DNA of 64,000 bases from Chara braunii (Eukaryota; Streptophyta; Charophyceae; Charales; Characeae): contig BFEA01000083.1 of assembly GCA_003427395.1 (NCBI GenBank), forward strand, positions 676,421 through 740,420, written 5' to 3'. The notes beneath the pieces were generated by a model. That model made no database searches. It worked only from the letters and a program-made list of their open reading frames with translations, and was not told the DNA's origin. Position numbers and translations under genes: made by a program. How positions within the stretch are numbered: position 1 is the first letter of the stretch; every line of letters begins with the position of its first letter. Of the stretch, positions 24,001-34,300 are shown piece by piece.

Positions 24001-27000
24001 TGGAACACACTCAAGCACTCCATGCAACAACTCGACCCGTCCGACACTTGCTCTAAACCTGCTATCTTGTACCGAGGCTCTACACACTCAACCCTCGAGA
24101 GATTATATGATTGAGAAGATGAACGAGGCTTAAAGACTAATTGTGGCCCGATCGTTATCATCACAACCTCTTACAACTAATCTTCACCGAGCAAAAACTT
24201 GGCAAAAAGATATATGGTTCCCCTCAACCTCAACTTCTTTTCACCCATTAGAGAATATCAGAGGGTAAGAGAGTGAGTAGAAATTTTTGAATATCCTCCT
24301 TTTTTTCATAGGCCCCGCCCCTTAACCAGGATGAAAAGTCCGCTTAATATAACTCTCCAATTAGTAGGCTGGAGCTTGATAGGTGAGTGTAGGGAGTCCG
24401 AGATTTACCATTAAGCTCGCCAAACTCAACCAGAGTGCTAATTCACAGACTCCCCACCCAGTGAAAGAAGCCATGGGTGCCAACAAAAAGGATATAGTAA
24501 TCAAGAAAACTGATCACCGCAGGAAAGGAACCAATTATAATCAGGTAGCCCTTACATCTCAAAGGTGAGCATACACAAGGGTTAAGCAAGTCAAGAGAGA
24601 ATGGACACTTATCTGATTGGCCCATTCACATGCCACTTAGAACAATCATTAAAAGCTTCTGATGAAAGTTCGCTCATCGGTCAGAACCCGTTCAACTGAG
24701 AACCTGGTGACGTGATATAGCATCTTCGTTCTGTCAACATATGCACAAATCGAGCACTACTTAATGACCTTAACCCAGACCTGTCCGTCACTCAGAGCTT
24801 AATATTAACTCTATTCGCCACGGGTTAGAAACCCGTGCCACGACATCAGAGTCATGCATTGGTCGCCCGCTTTCATCACATATGGGTGATATCTGAACTT
24901 GCAGTGACCGGGAAGGAGAAGACTGAGTATCTACCCCATTAATCATTCTGTCTCTCTCCCTCATCATGCGCAGCTAACTCGCCGTCATTGTTTTAGCCCC
25001 GCCGATATTTCGGGCTCGCCTCACAAGCAGTAAAGGATGGACACCCTTCAAAGCCCCGAGCTTGCGTAAATCCGGCTTTGTCACCGAGAACACTATCCGT
25101 CTTCGTCTTTTGAGACAGCCCAAAGAAAGCTTCATCGTGAGATGGTGGCTCCAAGAGATAAGTTGTGTTACTCGCTCGTCGTCTCTGCCTCTTGATTGCA
25201 ACCACCTTCTTGGTCTCAGTCCCTCCGGTTAATGACCATCCACCAATCGCTCTCTGGCTATGAGACTTTGAATAACTCTCCTCCCTACCCTCGTCAAGGA
25301 GCGTGATGGCTGACGAGGACTTGCACACTGAAGGTAGTAGCAGCTAACGAATGACTCTGGGACAAGCGATCAGGGTAGCGACTCCATTTCTCAGTGTTCC
25401 TTCATGTAAGCATCCTTCTATTCGGCGACTCGCAGGTCATCCGTGCCGCTCCTCACGCAATAGAATGTAATGTCTCGACTTGAGAAAGGAGGAGATGTCA
25501 ACAAGAACCTCCCCCAGCACACTGCATTAGTCTGACTTTTCTCGCGTGTGTCTCCCGCTCTCGTCCATCTCTTTCGTCAGGTAGGATCCCAAGTGTTCGT
25601 GTACTCCATCAGTACCCTTGCTCTCTTATGCCCAGCCTCTCGGCCAGGTTATAACACTCATCAAAAAAGGTGATAGTCTGTAGGAAAACAGGAGCTAGCG
25701 TTTGTGGTATAACGCTCGTGACTGATGTTTGTTGATGTCAACAGGCTCGCTCACTCCCACAAGCTCAACAAGGAGCACACACTCTGTCTGTGATCGCTAG
25801 TGGGAGTGATTGACATTAGCGGGTCCTCGCGGTCCCCTTCTTATACACACAATGGCTAACACATAGTCATGTTACACGCAGGTTATGCGAAGCAAGCGTG
25901 CATGATCTCTCTAGTCCGCCTGTTCTGCCCGCCAATAGTGACGACAACAAGAACTTGAAAATCTCCCTCTCTCGCGCTCGTTCTCACTGCAAATTAGTCC
26001 CCACTCGTCCGTAACTGCTTTGCGAAGTCGTGTGTCGCTTTGAAGTGTGTCGGCCTCTTCTTAGTTCCGCGGATCCGAGCTAGCCTCTGGGCCATCCTCT
26101 ACCAACCCTGCCAATGGGTGTTTCCTTTGGATCTGGTCCAGTCCATTCCAGGACTGGGTTTCAGCTTCCAGATCACTCTGGTCATTCTCCGCTTCTGAGT
26201 CACGGTCCAAGTCTTAGTACGGGTCTGACTCACAACTTTGTTTCACTTCTACATTTGCTCTTTTTATTTTTCTTTTCCTTGGCCCCTTTTCCAACTAATC
26301 GTGACAGCAGCTCCATGATTCCGACCCATAACTCGACTAGAAGGCACTCAGCGTACAATAGAAAACACCACGCCGGTTCTTCTACCTTCACGTCCCTGGG
26401 CGAGCCTGGCGGCTACCACGACCACAGGCCGGTAGTGCTCTGCTGTAGAGCAGGGTGCCGAGCCTGCGTGGACCAAGGGAAAGTCCAGTGGCGCACCCTT
26501 TTGCTAGGGCAGACACCAACAAGATTGGTCCGTAACAGGGTATAGCCCAGCACATTAGTGGGTCGTGGAGGTTCGGGAGCTACCCGACGAGCCGCAGGCA
26601 TCTAAGCAAGGAGTTGGTGCCAGGTATTGGCACAGAGGAGGGCCGGTACACCACGCTGTCGAGCGCATCGGTCCCGCACGGGGACCCTCCCGGCCGCGTT
26701 ACGCAGGATTATGCAGGACTTGTCGCGGAGAGCGTTTGCCGCTCCGACCGAGTGCGCCAGCCGTACCTCTCGCGAGCCCCTACGACAGGACAGGGTCACG
26801 CGAGGCACCGCTTACCTCCACCTGCGGGAGCTGTCACCATCCCTTATGTGGGCGGATTCCCGCCGAGCTACTGAACCACATGCGAAGGCTTTTCGTATGC
26901 AATTGCATAGGTGGCCCTGCCGAGGGCGTTTCTCGTTCGCTGTAGCATAGGGGTTACGTGCGGTCGAACGCCCAAAAATCGAACCCGCACACGAATCGAC

Positions 27001-27982
27001 GTACTGGGGGCTGAGGTCCCAAACGCGATTCGGCGCCGGTCGACTAGGACACATCACACACACCATGCGTTACACCACGATACTCACATTTACCCATACA
27101 TAACATATGGAAAAACACAAAACAAACACAACATCACAACAGTACTAGTCCCTTCAGTATCCGGCCCATAACGTTATGCCGCGAGACTCGGATAGGTATC
27201 GCGCGCTGATTTTTCGTATAAGAGGCGTGCGCGCATGGCCTCCTTGTATCGACCAGCCATGTGGGCATTCGCAAGTACTCACGCTGATGGGTTACTATGT
27301 GGTACTCGTAGCCTCGTGACCCTTTATAATCTCGAGGGTCGCGTTCGACACTCAAGTGTCGGCTGACAGGCGCTTTGAGGGGTAATCTGTTGACGCCAGA
27401 CAACCGCCATGTGCGGCGGAAGACCACACCCTCTTCTGCACCCTGTGCAGAGGGGTTGAGTAGACAGCTTTAAGCTGTCGTGGCGTTGTTTGTCGTGTTT
27501 GCTTTGTGAGTGTTTCCGTGTGTTATGCGTGGTAAGTGTGAGAGTTGTGGCGTAACGCGTGTGTGAGTAATGCGTCCTAGTCGACCGGCGTCGAGTCGCG
27601 TTTGGGACTTCAGCCCCCCAGTACGGCGGTTCACGTACGGGTTCGATTTTTGGGCGCTCGACTGCGCGTAACCCCCTATGCTACAGCGAATAAGAAACGC
27701 CCTCGCCTGGGCCACCTCTGCAATTGCATACGAAAAGTTTTCGCATGTGGTTTAGTAGCTCAGCAGGGATACGCCCACCTAAGGGATCGTCACAACTTCC
27801 GCATGTGGAGGTAAGCGGTGCCTCGCGTGACTCTGTCCTGTCATAGGGGCTCGCGAGAGGTATGGCTGGCACACTCGTCCAGAGCGGCAAACGCTCTCCG
27901 CGACAAGTCCTGCATAATCCTGCGTGACGCGGCCGGGAGGGTCCCCGTGCGAGACCGATGCGCTCGACAACGCTCTCCGACA
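21054..27982 (-). repeat. Giant LTR copy 2, carrying a 1.3-kb transposon
   Basis: 6,929 bp, or 5,612 bp without the inverted-repeat transposon at 26,657-27,969 and its target duplication. It starts TGTCGCACG and ends CTCCGACA. It contains arrays at about 21,788-21,950 and 22,165-22,420 and lacks about 40 bases present in copies 1 and 3 near 23,300. Confidence 0.85.
26657..27969. mobile_element. Long inverted-repeat DNA transposon, non-autonomous
   Basis: 1,313 bp. It begins TGTCGAGCGCATCGGTC and ends with the inverse of this. Two arms of very roughly 450-490 bp run inwards as imperfect inverted repeats and leave a centre of about 330 bp (about 27,145-27,475). It is flanked by ACGC on both sides (26,653-26,656 and 27,970-27,973). 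Giant LTR copies 1 and 3 preserve the empty site (GCGCCCTCC, ACGCCCTCC). There is no transposase; frames in the two arms are mirror images of each other. TGT/ACA ends with a 4-bp duplication are reported for Ginger-type elements, but without a transposase the superfamily is open. Confidence 0.9.
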
Positions 27983-28039
27983 TAATACCAAAACCCTACC
28001 CAGCGTCCCTGCTGGGTCGAAACGCCGCCACTTGATGAG

Positions 28040-28046
28040 TATAAAG
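28040..28046 (+). promoter_or_regulatory. TATA box of the antisense gene, copy 2
   Basis: TATAAAG in the same context as at 19,216, 58 bases beyond the LTR end. Confidence 0.5.
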
Positions 28047-28307
28047 TAGCGTTAGACTCAAGATTTTTATCGTTCATTCATCATGCGTCATACTGGGCTT
28101 TCGTGGTAACTTTGCGCTGTCTGCCAACTTTTTCATCACAGCGTTCTTTTCTCTTCCTTTCATTCCTTTTCTTTTGTCGACTACGCAACAGCATTACGCA
28201 CCTTGCGCGACTGTTTTTTTTGTTTCTTTTGTAGTATATTCTCTTTACATTCTCATACTGCTTGCTACCTCAGTTTTCACCGCTGCACACTTTTTCATTT
28301 CTGCACC

Positions 28308-28790
28308 ATGCCTGAAGCACGTCGCGGACAGGGTAGAGGAAGGGGAGGAAGGGCAGGCAAAGCTCGTGAAGAGCCGCCACCTCGTGCAAGGTGTGAGTAC
28401 AGCTCGGAGGAGGAGAAAGATGAGGGACGGGGTTATGGTTGATACTCTAGACCTTACCTACACCATCCCCCTTCTAACTGGTTTGAGAGAACTCCATCTC
28501 CGAATAAGATGGAATATTTTCAGAAAACGTTTGAGGCACGCTACGGCGGGGTGAACAGTTCTTCCCCTCCATACTAACCTAGAGCTCCTACTACTCCTGC
28601 AGTGAGTAGGGCTTGAGTGCCGGTCACCTCACCCTCTAATCCCTGTGCAGTCTCTTCCCCTTCTCATCCCAGTAGCTGCATTCTTTTCTGCATTTTCTTT
28701 CTTCTCCTCTTACTTCAGATTGAATTCATGACCAACTTCTATATTTTGTATAAGCGTGACTTTCTTTCTGTTTTTTGAGTCAGTGTCTCT
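28308..28790 (+). pseudogene. Antisense extra gene, copy 2
   Basis: Same start (MPEARRGQGRGRGG), acidic block and downstream segment as at 19,485, but a TGA ends the first frame after about 44 codons (GRGYG-stop). The continuation containing KMEYFQKTFEARYG is open for about 40 codons before a TAA. The putative intron is again 117 bp, GTGAGT at 28,602 to TTCAG at 28,718. The sequence diverges from copy 1 just after CTCTCAATTCT near 28,790. Confidence 0.55.
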
Positions 28791-29070
28791 CAATTCTGCT
28801 GTCCATTTCTCACTTCACGTTTTTACTTCATGGCGTTCATGACTTAAGAGTTTGAATACTTCAAGGCCGGGGATGCAGGTTTCTCGTGAACCCGGCCGCT
28901 CGTCGGCCACAAAACAAATTTAAGAAGGTTTTCTCATTCGTTGTTGACTTGACTTACCGTTGAACTCTTTTAGCAAGGAAGGTTACCTTGTACCTTGTTC
29001 TGACTGTTGTGTTAGGGATGTTGTCCAAGTGACGATAACACTCACCCAGTCTGCCATGTCGGAGATAGAG

Positions 29071-29250
29071 TATACCAAACCTTTTTTTCCGTTCTCCGGT
29101 CTGAGTGAGACGCTGCCTCAACTTCTCAAACATCTGAAGGCGATACCAAACCCCGTTTTTTTCTCTGGTATGAGTGAGGCGTTTCCTCAACTTCTCATAC
29201 AGGAAAAGGGATACCAAACCCTTTTTTCTTTTCTCTTGTCTGAGAATTTC
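29071..29250. repeat. Tandem repeat of about 70 bp with PPT-like motif
   Basis: Three units start TATACCAAACC (29,071), GATACCAAACCCC (29,142) and GATACCAAACCC (29,210). Each is followed by a T-run and CTGAGTGAG/CCTCAACTTCTC phrases. On the minus strand the motif is GGGGTTTGGTATC, the same as the sequence directly beside the 3' LTR ends at 19,159 and 27,983. Confidence 0.8.
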
Positions 29251-30325
29251 AAGTGAACCTGCATGAAACCTGCAAAACAACAACTTCCACAGACAACAGA
29301 TCGCAGCCCCAGCAAGCAGACCCTTTGACAACCAGCAGTCAGGCAGTAGCAAATTAAAATAAAACCCATAAATAAAATAATAAATAATAAAATAATAAAA
29401 TAACAAGTTTCTTCACACATAAGAGTTATTGATTGCCTTGTTTTTGGCCCACCACTGGTAAGGAATGACAGACCTTTCGTTAGTTTAAAATATCTTATTT
29501 GGCCCGCCTCAGGCCAAGACCAGTCAGACCATTTGACTTGGCGGCCCCTTTGACTTGCCTTCAGGTCAGAACCAGCATACCCACAACTCGAGTATGGTAG
29601 CCCTTTAGCACTCTCGCCAGGACACCCAGACTACAGCGGGTCTGGTCACCCTATGACAGTAGACCTCCCGTTAGTCAAACTGTTCCATACCCGGATTTGA
29701 CCACTGCGGTCGGGGACCGGCTCACCCACCAGTTTTTGGCCTAGGGCGCTGGCTGCCCCGCCTAGACTTTTAAACGTGGGACCCGGTCTAACCACAGTTT
29801 CAGGCTTTGGGAAACCTCAATGGATTGCATCCTCTGACTGCGGTAGGGTTCCAACAGACGCTTTTCGACCTCACAGGCCAGAACCCCGGAGTCTTAGCCT
29901 CAGTCGACTACGGAATTCGGCACTCGCGTCGGGGACCTGCTGACCCCACCAGACTGCAATGTACTGCAGTAAGGGTCTGACTAGCCCCGACAATCAATGC
30001 ATCTTTAGGTTAGAAAAGAAAATCTCAGGCACAGACAATCAGGCAAACATGTCATAACCCACAAGCAGACTGCCCATGCCCCAAATAACAGGACAAACAT
30101 TTTTTCAAGAGACGTCATTTTAGTCTCAAGATGCACTGAACAGCAACATGATAACCAATATCAAGCCCTTGTAGGAGACCTCCCTTCAGTCTCTAAAAGG
30201 ATGCTTAGTGCTGGCCCCATAGAGGTCCCTTTACACATGGCAATTTTTTCAAGAGACCTCCCGTCAGCCTCAAGGAAATACCGAAATATTGATCTAAGAG
30301 AGGTCACTTCCCTCATCTGAGTGAA

Positions 30326-30506
30326 GACAGGCAACTTAGTCAAGAAACACGAAGTCCCTTTACTGACAAATCTTCGTCAAGTAAAGTTGAACTTCTTTAT
30401 GTCTGTCCTCATCTGAACTTTCTTGGATGGGCAAGTTAGTCAAACGACACAAAGTTCCTCTGCTGACAACTCTTGATCAAATAGAGTTGAACTTCTTTAT
30501 GCCCAT
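30326..30506. other. Two tandem hairpins in the leader, copy 2
   Basis: 30,326-30,407 and 30,427-30,506 match the hairpins at 20,009-20,189. The second has an outer ATGGGC/GCCCAT stem, one pair longer than in copy 1. Confidence 0.6.
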
Positions 30507-31348
30507 AGAAATTTCTTTTTATCATAGAAACGATACTGATTACATCTTTTGATGTGCCACAGCCATGAGTTCTTTGATCTTGACACTGTATCAATACTAC
30601 TTACAATTGCACTTCACAGTTGCTTCCCTCTCTCAGGGACCCGACATTCATGGACCGACTGTAGCTCTTCATCAATGATACCTTAACATCATTAGTTCGG
30701 TCACTTGCATAAGTAAGCAATTATTTCGCACGCCGAAACAAATACGAATCATTTGAAAATTCTTTCTTAGTCCCTTGTGTCAAATTGATATGCTAAAAAT
30801 TAACATATTGAACTCACGATGCAAGAATGATAAGTGTCTGCTAAAAAGTAAATCTTACAGTCTCACTTATCTTGCTATACTTCTCTTTGTTTCTCTGAAA
30901 GTGTTCTCTTACTGGATGATTGACCTTTCTTTCCTCTCTTTGCGGTCACTGTGGGGATCAGATCAGGGTCTCTAAAGATGAACTTACGAAGTCTTGACCC
31001 TGATACCATGTCATGAATCATGGATCCATAAATCTCTGATATCTTATGGACTTTGTCCTCTTCTTTCTCAATTTATCAAGGATGTCAAGGGTTTATAAGC
31101 CATACCTTCGATCAAGCCTGATCTTCTCCATCAACCAGTGTCAATCTCCTTCTCCAGTCCAAGAGAGTACCTTACACAGGAAGAAATAAGACACAGTTAA
31201 CAACTGTGATTCTCAAGAGAATCGAGACTCAATGAGAATAATAAAATTAATATATAGCTCATAATATTGCCAACAGTTCTCACGCCCTAGTCAAAGCTCA
31301 AAGATGATGATAACCCAGGCTCGTCCTAGACACGAAAATTTTTTCATG

Positions 31349-31366
31349 CCTCCGGAAATGGCGCCA
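31349..31366 (-). other. Primer-binding site, tRNA-Asp type, decayed
   Basis: Minus strand TGGCGCCATTTCCGGAGG. The first ten bases match the intact site at 21,032-21,049; there are three differences after that. Four bases separate it from the LTR at 31,371. Confidence 0.75.
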
Positions 31367-31370
31367 TTTT

Positions 31371-34300
31371 TGTCGCACGTTTTTTTAGTCGGGCTTTTTC
31401 GGATGACCAGAAAGTCAACAGACTGTCACGCAGGATTTTGTTGTTGTTGGTTTGCAATAAATAAAAGAAATTAATTAAAACAAATCCCTTCCTGTTTTGT
31501 GCGTCCGGCTTCGAGCGAGACCCTTGATTTACCGTCTTCGTCGGTCCCTGGTTTTAGGAATCTTTAATTGTGATTCGGAACAGCAATGATGATGCAAGTA
31601 ATAAATTGAAATCAAACTGAATATGTCATGTATATGCCAAGTTTGCCAATTTAGAGGTTGAGAACCGTGACATGATCAGCTAAGAACACAATCATCAAGC
31701 AATGTCAGAGAAGATAATCAAGACTGACTGACTCAAGGCGGTGACAAGATAAATGAGGGAAAAGTGAGGGCTCATATCATCTGAAGAGTACAATGATAAG
31801 GACATGGTCAGTGCTAGGTGTCTGTGCCCTCTCTCCCCTCCCACTCTCGACTTCAATCTCGTTCTCTCAGACCATCCGACACCACGTCCAAATACATCTT
31901 GAAAAACTCTGCTCGGTATATATCTGATGATTGTACTCGAATCTTGCGTATGCTCCTCTCAATATATCTAGCATGCCCAATAAGCTTTTGCCTGAATCTG
32001 CTGTACTCAAATGCTCGCTGAATTTGAAGCTGCTCACTTATCATCTGATCAGTCTTGCTGAGCACTGATGTCACCAAGAGCACTTACTATGACATAATTG
32101 TTGTTGTTGTCACCAAGACTGCTTGTTGTGACCAGCATCGTCGCTGCTATCGCCGGAACTATCCGTTGTGACCACCATTGTCGTTGCTACCACCGGGACC
32201 TCCCGCTGTGGCCAGCACTGTCGCGATTGTCACCGGAACTGTCCGCTGTGAGCAGCGTCGTCGCTGCTACCCCTGGAACTATCCTCTGTGACCACCGTTG
32301 TTGCTGCTACCACCGGGACCTCCCGCTATGGTTAGCACTGCCGCTACTGTCACCAGAGGCAACCGTTAGGTTGCGGTTAACCCCAGGCGCGTTAGCGTCT
32401 ATAAATTCTCAATGTCGAGCTACTGTGACCAGCGTTATGTCCCCTGAGAATGAGACCTATTGAGATCAAACTGAGATCATTGATAGAGTTCCACTTAATC
32501 AAAACTCAGCGAGACTGCGAATTGAACTCACTGGAATCGGGATCACTAAGACCGAACTGAGAACTGAGTTGATGCTTTCCTTGAAAGCCGCACTTAAATA
32601 TGAAATCAAGTCTAAACTGAACTTGTTGAAAACTATGCGGACTTCACTAAGTTCAAATTGAGTTTGCTGAAATTGATCTGATTTCTCTGAATATGAAATG
32701 AACTCACTAATACTGATCTGATCTCTTTGAATCTGAAATAAACTAACTAAAACTGATCTCATTTCTTTGAATTTGAAATGAATCCACTAAGACTGATCTG
32801 ATCTCTTTGAATTTGAAATGAATTCACTAAGACTGATCTGATCTTTTTGAATCTGTAATGAATTCACTGAAACTGATCTAATCTTTTTGAATCTGGAATG
32901 AATTTACTGAAACTGATCCGAGTCCACTGATGCTGCACTGAAAATTGAACTGAAACTTTTTTTGGGAACTGCACTTGGGTCTGAACTTATAATTGAACTA
33001 AGTATGCTATGCAAATCGCACTCGGATCTGAATAAAATTGAACTGAACTGAACTTGTTTGTAATTGGAAACTGGATTATGAACTAAACTGTGACTGCATG
33101 TCATATTGAGATGATTGCTGGTTTGCAACTGAGAACTCACTGAAGAATGAAACCGAGTTTTTGCCGAAATTCTTACTGAAAACTAAAACTGGGTTTATTA
33201 ACTCACAAACTGAAGTTGCTGAGATTGGACTGAAACCACTTAAATGAAACGGGTGAATACTCACCAGGTACTGTAATAGAACGAACATGTAGCTCTGGTT
33301 TTCCTTTGCAAAAGTGGACCTGTCATGTAGGGTAGAATCCATTTTTCTCTTAATCGGGTTACTTCATGGCTAGTGACGAGTTATAAAAGGCCTGCAAATT
33401 TTTAGCAGACTCAGTCCCTTTTTCCACCGTTTTCGGTGTCGACTGTCAGGACCCGTAAAAAACCTCTAGCTAAACACGATCCCTCTCCGCGTTGTAAGTC
33501 TTCATTGGATTGACTCAATTAAATGAGACTGCAATGGATGACTAACTGCATGCACTCGTCTCGAGTAGTTTACTGTTATAATTTGAACAGGCAGCCCATT
33601 CTAGACTGACTAAGTTCGCAAGAGATGATCCGATACTGAGACTAGAAGTGAGCAGTTAAATGTTTAACCACTGCGGATTAACCCACATTGAAGGGCGATG
33701 ATTTGGAGTCCAGAGACGAGTAAGGTCTCGGTCCCATCGACGTAGATTCATAATGCAACTGACCACAGAACCTGCACGCCTGCTCCTTACGAGTTTTGCG
33801 CATAAAGATACCTACACTCTTTGTACGGGGGTATGCCCCGGGTACAGCGTCCTGGCCTTATTAAACCAGAGGATCTGACCAAACTCGCAAGTAATCAGAA
33901 TTCAGATAATTTGAGTTTTCGGCTAATTCCCTTATAGAGCATTCACAGGGTCCTGTTAGAACGTGGTCCTTAATTACATGCAGCACAGTGCAGATGAGTC
34001 ACCTCGTTGCTTATGTGCAATGTGATCCAGTGTTACCGCGGAGAGCGTTATACTAATGTCCGCAAGCACTTAAGATAAACTTCCTCTTTGGAACGGTCAA
34101 GCACGTCCTTCACTCAGGCAATAGTGATTGCTGACCTTGTACTTTGACCGGTAGTCTAAGAAAACGCTTTCGCACTGCTGAGAACCCATCCTCTTGCTTA
34201 ATTAGTGCAAGGTAGAAAGGGGCTTAGTCACGTTGATTCTCAATAAACTCAAGTTTCCAGGGGAACACAACACTTGAAAATTTCCTCTTGTCTCTTTCAG

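Larger units (their letters stand above)
27983..31370 (-). mobile_element. Internal region 2 of the giant-LTR element
   Basis: 3,388 bp between LTR copies 2 and 3. It is longer than internal region 1 but still lacks gag or pol. Contents in plus coordinates: the antisense gene copy (28,040-28,790), a tandem repeat with PPT-like motifs (29,071-29,250), AT-rich sequence, about 600 bases rich in GACC/GGTC phrases (29,430-30,010), the two leader hairpins and the PBS. Confidence 0.8.

Noticed and set aside
26565-28077. Frames of 60-126 codons in the arms of the inverted-repeat transposon
   Set aside because: They occur as mirror copies in both arms and in several phases, show no domain, and are explained by GC-rich sequence lacking stops.
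13211-31370. Possibility that the 8-10 kb periodic units are ribosomal spacer or a true tandem satellite
   Set aside because: LTR-type ends, PBS sites next to the repeats, only three copies with internal regions of unequal length, and a target duplication around the whole block fit a retroelement. No rRNA gene is present.
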